33,318 nucleotides of DNA from JAXDLH01 sp034666705. GTDB taxonomy: Bacteria > Chloroflexota > UBA6077 > SHYK01. This document shows, piece after piece, positions 29,589 to 33,318 of this stretch. Positions within the stretch are counted from its first letter, which is position 1, and every line of letters begins with the position of its first letter. Made by a program: the position numbers and the translations under genes. The notes under the pieces are model-generated. The model had not been told where the DNA came from, ran no database searches, and worked only from the letters and a program-made list of their open reading frames with translations. Location of the stretch: the NCBI GenBank assembly GCA_034666705.1, contig JAXDLH010000082.1:1-33318 (forward strand). Direction: 5' to 3'.

Positions 29589-32144
29589 TCATTGGTCGTC
29601 ACGCCCGTTGCCCGGTGACGGATTTGAACGAGGCTGACGACGGGCCGTGCCCGCTGGGCTCGCACCTCGTCTCCCCCGTGCCCGTGGGGCGGGGTCATCC
29701 TCATCATCGCCATTCGTCGGCTCGGACTCGTCGCCAGTAAGCAGTGCCACAGCCGAGATGACCCCTGGCGACGGGTCCATCAAGATGACGCCGCTGGCAG
29801 CGCGACCCTGAATGCTGATGTTCGAAACAGACGTCCGGAACATCTTCCCGGAGGTCGGCATCGCCACCACGTCCTCATCGCCGCGCACAATTCGCGCGCT
29901 CACGATCGTCCCCGTGCGGTCGCTGACCTTCAGCACGATCACCCCACCGACGCCCCGGTTATGGATCGGGAATTGCTCGACCGGCGTGCGCTTGGCGAAA
30001 CCTCGCGCCGTCACGACGAGCAGCGCACTCCCGGGCGTGACCACGTCCATGGAGCAGACCTCGTCACCCTTCGCAAGGCGCATCGACCGCACGCCGCCGG
30101 CCCCGCGCGAGCGTGACGGGACGGCGCCTTCGTTGAAGCGCGCCGCCTGGCCTTGCACGGTCACGAGAATCACGTCGGAGCTGCGCCGCAACTGGCGCAC
30201 CCAGCCCAGCTCATCGCCTGGCTCGAGGTCCATCGCAATCAGCCCGCTCGACCGCACCGAGGCGAACTCGCCGATCGCCACCTTCTTGATCTCGCCCAGC
30301 TTGGTGGCCATCGCCAGGTAGTCGCTGCCGTTGAACGCGCCGGCGCTGACCACGGCGGTGACCGTCTCCTGGGCTTCGATGTTGATGAGGTTGATCACCG
30401 GTGTCCCTTTTGCCGTGCGATCGGCCTCAGGGATCTGGTGCGCCTTCAACTGGAATACGCGTCCGCGGTCGGTGAAGAAGAGGATGTTGTCGTGCGCCTT
30501 GGTCACCACGATGTGCCGCGGCACATCTTCGTCACGAAATACGCCGCCAATGATGCCGCGCCCGCCGCGCCGCTGCGCCCGATAGGTGTCCGGGGGGAGC
30601 CGCTTCACATAGCCGCGGTTGCTCACCGTGACCAGCGTATCGACGTTGGCAATCGTGTCCTCGATGGAGATGTCCGGATTGTCATCCAGCGCGATCCGTG
30701 AGCGCCGTGCGTCGCCGTACTTCTTCTTGAGGTCGAGGAGCTCCTCACGGACGAGGCCGAGGATCTTGTGCGGATTCGCCAGCAAATCCTCGAGGTAGTT
30801 GATCGTCTTCAGCAGCTCGGCCAACTCGTCGAGGATCTCCTGTCGCTCGAGCGCCGCGAGGCGACGGAGCTGCATGTCGAGGATGGCGCGCGCCTGAAGC
30901 TCACTCAGTCGGTAGCGCTCGATCAGCGCGGTGAGCGCCTTCGCCGCCGACTCGCTCTGGCGAATCGTCCGGATCACCGCGTCCAGGTGATCCAGCGCGA
31001 TCTTGAGACCCTCGAGGATGTGGGCGCGGTCCTGCGCCTTGCGCAGCTCGAACCGGGTGCGTCGGGTGAGAGCGACCTGTCGATGCTCCAGAAACAGCAC
31101 CAGCATGCGCTTGAGGTTCAGCACTCGCGGCTCACCATCAACAAGGGCAAGCATGTTCATGCCGACCGTCGTCTGGAGTGCCGTGTGCTTGTACAGTTGG
31201 GCAAGCACCGCTTGCGGCTTGGCCTCGCGCTTGATCTCGATGACGAGCCGCATCCCCTGGCGGTCGGACTCGTCGCGCATGTCCGAGATGCCGTCGATCT
31301 TGCGGTCACGAACCAGTTCGGCGATGCGCTCCTGCAGCGTCGCCTTATTGACCTGGTATGGCAGCTCCGTCACCACGATGTGCCAACGCCCGCTGCGCGG
31401 CTCTTCAATCGTGGCCTTAGCCCGAATCACCACGCGCCCGTGGCCCGTGGCGTACGCCGTGCGGACGTCCTCACGGCCAATCAGGATGCCCCCGGTCGGG
31501 AAGTCCGGTCCGGGTATGATCCGAATCAGGTCCTCGACGGTGACCTCGGAATTGTCGATGAGCGCCACCAGGCCGTCGACCACCTCGGAGAGGTTGTGCG
31601 GCGGGATGCTGGTCGCCATTCCGACTGCAATACCGGCGGAGCCGTTGCAGATCAGGTTCGGGAAACGGCCGGGAAGCACCACGGGCTCCTGCCGCGTGCC
31701 GTCATAGTTCGCCACGAAGTCCACAGTATCGCGGTCGATGTCGGCGAGCATCTCGAGCGCGATCGGGGTAAGCCGCGCCTCGGTGTAGCGCATGGCCGCT
31801 GGCGGATCGTTGTCGATCGAGCCGAAGTTCCCCTGACCATCGACCAGCGGATACCGCATGTTGAATTCCTGCGCCATGCGGACCAACGTGGGGTAGATGA
31901 CGGCCTCGCCATGGGGATGGTAGTTGCCGGAGGTGTCGCCGCAGATCTTGGCACACTTGCGGTGCGCGCGGTTCGGCGCGAGGTTCAGATCATCCATCGC
32001 GACGAGCACGCGCCGCTGGGACGGCTTGAGTCCGTCACGCACGTCCGGCAGCGCGCGTGCGACGATTACACTCATCGCATAGTCGAGGTAGGAGCTGCGC
32101 ATCTCCTCCTCGATGCTGACCGGACGAATAATTCCCGATTCCAT
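29589..32144 (-). CDS. gyrA: DNA gyrase subunit A
   Basis: GyrA cuts and rejoins DNA in gyrase, which introduces negative supercoils. The 851-residue protein is complete: the N-terminal domain with catalytic Tyr120 (AAMRYTEARL), the coiled-coil tower, and the C-terminal wrapping domain with the GyrA box QRRGGRG (about residue 525), which separates it from ParC. The quinolone-determining region reads HPHGEAVIYPT: positions matching E. coli Ser83 and Asp87 are Ala81 and Pro85. The tail (about 40 residues) is Asp/Arg/Gly-rich and disordered. gyrB is not adjacent. It converges with the cNMP/CpaE gene (82-base gap with only a weak GCTGC/GCAGC hairpin) and diverges from hrcA. The ATG lacks a strong ribosome-binding site. 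Confidence 0.97.
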   Translation of the reverse strand: MESGIIRPVSIEEEMRSSYLDYAMSVIVARALPDVRDGLKPSQRRVLVAMDDLNLAPNRAHRKCAKICGDTSGNYHPHGEAVIYPTLVRMAQEFNMRYPLVDGQGNFGSIDNDPPAAMRYTEARLTPIALEMLADIDRDTVDFVANYDGTRQEPVVLPGRFPNLICNGSAGIAVGMATSIPPHNLSEVVDGLVALIDNSEVTVEDLIRIIPGPDFPTGGILIGREDVRTAYATGHGRVVIRAKATIEEPRSGRWHIVVTELPYQVNKATLQERIAELVRDRKIDGISDMRDESDRQGMRLVIEIKREAKPQAVLAQLYKHTALQTTVGMNMLALVDGEPRVLNLKRMLVLFLEHRQVALTRRTRFELRKAQDRAHILEGLKIALDHLDAVIRTIRQSESAAKALTALIERYRLSELQARAILDMQLRRLAALERQEILDELAELLKTINYLEDLLANPHKILGLVREELLDLKKKYGDARRSRIALDDNPDISIEDTIANVDTLVTVSNRGYVKRLPPDTYRAQRRGGRGIIGGVFRDEDVPRHIVVTKAHDNILFFTDRGRVFQLKAHQIPEADRTAKGTPVINLINIEAQETVTAVVSAGAFNGSDYLAMATKLGEIKKVAIGEFASVRSSGLIAMDLEPGDELGWVRQLRRSSDVILVTVQGQAARFNEGAVPSRSRGAGGVRSMRLAKGDEVCSMDVVTPGSALLVVTARGFAKRTPVEQFPIHNRGVGGVIVLKVSDRTGTIVSARIVRGDEDVVAMPTSGKMFRTSVSNISIQGRAASGVILMDPSPGVISAVALLTGDESEPTNGDDEDDPAPRARGRRGASPAGTARRQPRSNPSPGNGRDDQ

Positions 32145-32268
32145 CAGCGCATAACCCCCGCGATCCGACCACCTACGTCGGTAAGCCCTGGCATCAACGG
32201 CCGCTCACCACTGCGAATAGGCGCAGCTTTGGGGATGAGCATGGCTTCGCTGACCAGGGGAGTTCACA

Positions 32269-32274
32269 ATTATA
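32269..32274 (-). promoter_or_regulatory. Candidate gyrA promoter (-10 box)
   Basis: A perfect TATAAT reads on the minus strand at 32274-32269, about 125 bases upstream of the gyrA start. No recognisable -35 sits 16-18 bases upstream. It is the only A/T-rich -10-like site in this gap on that strand. Confidence 0.42.
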
Positions 32275-32332
32275 CGGCATAGAACAGGTGTCCGACCGCG
32301 TGACTCGGTGGCACCCGGCCGGCTCAGCAACT

Positions 32333-32361
32333 TTGACAGCCCGTCGTGCGCCTGGTATTCT
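32333..32361 (+). promoter_or_regulatory. Sigma-A promoter of hrcA
   Basis: TTGACA (32333-32338), a perfect -35, is followed after exactly 17 bases by TATTCT (32356-32361). Transcription would start near 32368, inside the CIRCE operator, so bound HrcA would block initiation. Confidence 0.78.
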
Positions 32362-32365
32362 TGCA

Positions 32366-32392
32366 TTAGCACTCTCGGGTTGACAGTGCTAA
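32366..32392 (+). promoter_or_regulatory. CIRCE operator (HrcA binding site)
   Basis: TTAGCACTC, nine bases, CAGTGCTAA. This matches the CIRCE consensus (TTAGCACTC-N9-GAGTGCTAA) at 17 of 18 positions; the first base of the right arm is C instead of G. It overlaps the hrcA transcription start, giving the usual heat-shock autoregulation. Confidence 0.95.
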
Positions 32393-32407
32393 ACGCGGAG
32401 ATCAAGC

Positions 32408-33318
32408 TTGCCTGACACGCTGAGCCCCCGGCGGGGCCGCATCCTGAAGCACGTCGTCGAAGAATACGTAGTGACAGCGCAGCCGGTCTCGTCCGATGTG
32501 TTGGTCCGGAAGTACGTGCCTTCGATCTCGACGGCTACCGTACGCAATGAGCTGGCAGCTCTCGAGGGGTTCGGCTACCTGTACCACCCCCACACCTCGG
32601 CGGGACGGGTGCCGTCCGATCTCGGCTATCGCTACTACGTCGAGGCGCTGATGGGCGGCGCGCGCCTATCCGAAGCGGAAGAACGGCTTATCTCCCACCA
32701 GTTCCATCAGGTGGAGCTGGACGTTGGGGAGTGGCTGCGGCTCGCGGCGTCGGTGTTGTCCAGCCGGGTGCAAAACCCGGTCATGGTATCGCCGCCGGTA
32801 GCACAGACCGGCCGGCTGCGGCGCGTGGACCTGGTGCGAATCGGGGTCAGTACCGCCCTGGTGGTGGTGATCACGCGATCCGGCGCAATCCGGCAATTCG
32901 TGGTGCGCCTGACCGAGGATCCCTCGTCGGACGCGCTGCAGGTCCTGACCAACGAGTGGAATGACAAGCTGCTCGATCTGTCGGCGGCCGAGGTGCGCAG
33001 CTACCCGGCGGACGAGGTGAATCGGCCGCTGCTCGAGTCGGTCGCGCACGCCCTCCAGGAGGCGCAGAGTCAACACCCGGAGGATGTGCTGATCGATGGT
33101 TTGAGCTATATCGCCGCACAGCCCGAGTTCGGCACGAGCGACCGGTTGCAGCCGGTGGTCGAGGCGCTCGAGCGGCACGGTGTGATCACGTCGCTTATGG
33201 AACAACTGCTGCAGGCCGACGATGGGGTGTACGTCGCCATCGGGCAGGAGCAGCCGATGGAGCTGCTGCGCGACTGCAGCGTCGTGCTGGCCCGCTACGG
33301 TCCAGCCGGCGAAATGCT
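32408..33318 (+). CDS. hrcA: Heat-inducible transcription repressor HrcA (3' end outside window)
   Basis: HrcA represses chaperone genes (groESL, dnaK) by binding CIRCE and is itself kept active by GroEL. The frame is open to the window edge (303 codons visible of about 340-370 usual). The N-terminal winged helix is clear: SPRRGRILKHVVEEYVVTAQ, then ATVRNELAALEGFGYLYHPH and the family hallmark TSAGRVPSDLGYRYYVE. The central domain contains RLRRVDLVRIG and the VVVITRSGAIRQFVV strands typical of the GAF-like core. The start is TTG with GGAG seven bases upstream, and the CIRCE lies just before it. The chaperone genes that usually follow (grpE, dnaK) would be beyond the window. Confidence 0.95.
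   Translation, partial: MPDTLSPRRGRILKHVVEEYVVTAQPVSSDVLVRKYVPSISTATVRNELAALEGFGYLYHPHTSAGRVPSDLGYRYYVEALMGGARLSEAEERLISHQFHQVELDVGEWLRLAASVLSSRVQNPVMVSPPVAQTGRLRRVDLVRIGVSTALVVVITRSGAIRQFVVRLTEDPSSDALQVLTNEWNDKLLDLSAAEVRSYPADEVNRPLLESVAHALQEAQSQHPEDVLIDGLSYIAAQPEFGTSDRLQPVVEALERHGVITSLMEQLLQADDGVYVAIGQEQPMELLRDCSVVLARYGPAGEM

Noticed and set aside
30768..32282. A 504-residue plus-strand reading frame opposite gyrA
   Set aside because: It is a shadow frame: the product is His/Arg/Asp-rich with no fold, and the minus strand is unmistakable GyrA.
1..33318. CRISPR arrays, tRNA or rRNA genes, transposases
   Set aside because: No regularly spaced repeats, cloverleaf-like segments, rRNA signatures or transposase/integrase proteins were recognised on either strand.

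Overview
This is a GC-rich, gene-dense bacterial chromosome segment. It most resembles a Chloroflexota genome, possibly Thermomicrobia-like. Supporting traits are a Pro/Thr-rich tail on a secreted serine hydrolase, an F420-type luciferase-like oxidoreductase, an MtrA/DUF4346 protein in a non-methanogen, a membrane-anchored YvcK, a CIRCE-controlled hrcA beside gyrA, and a membrane ETF:quinone oxidoreductase of the FeS/cytochrome-b type. The lineage is inferred from these traits, not from a marker phylogeny.

Layout. (1) 1-2949: the end of a riboflavin operon, ribD (3' part), ribE, ribBA and ribH. (2) 2962-4740: divergent phospholipid genes, plsY on the minus strand with a readable promoter and gpsA on the plus strand. 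(3) 4807-6997: a two-gene unit of an enamidase-like amidohydrolase and a luciferase-like flavin oxidoreductase. A palindromic interspersed repeat follows. (4) 7187-9744 (minus): a membrane-anchored beta-lactamase-fold serine hydrolase and a DUF697 protein with a decayed P-loop. (5) 9830-13726: a small four-helix membrane protein, YvcK, SecG, a second palindromic repeat and an orphan family-5 solute-binding lipoprotein. (6) 13851-21269: a redox cluster of a solo NuoF-like flavoprotein, an EMO-type ETF:menaquinone oxidoreductase, a solo PaaA-like diiron protein, a 65-residue acidic protein, EtfB, EtfA and a fumarylacetoacetate-hydrolase-family enzyme. (7) 21338-22841 (minus): a split two-gene chromate-transporter-family pair and a small zinc-ribbon protein ending in a UUCG terminator. 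(8) 22898-28040 (minus): an MtrA/DUF4346 protein, then a PadR regulator with a heterodimeric ABC exporter. (9) 28244-33318: a cNMP-binding/CpaE-like ATPase fusion, gyrA (minus) and the start of hrcA with a textbook promoter and CIRCE operator.

Most promising for new biology is region 6. It joins parts that could carry electrons between NAD(H), ETF and the quinone pool to a diiron protein of the phenylacetyl-CoA oxygenase family that lacks all its usual partners, plus an unrecognised 65-residue protein. Its internal promoter carries a perfect palindrome. Second is the MtrA-like protein, which appears to lack the cobalt-ligating histidine of methanogen MtrA. Also notable are the asymmetric ATPase sites of the exporter pair, the enamidase/flavin oxidoreductase pair, and a short tandem duplication at the junction of the split chromate-transporter genes.

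No tRNA, rRNA, CRISPR array, transposase or prophage was seen. No gene-free stretch exceeds 300 bases; the longest is the gyrA-hrcA gap (32145-32407), which holds regulatory sites.
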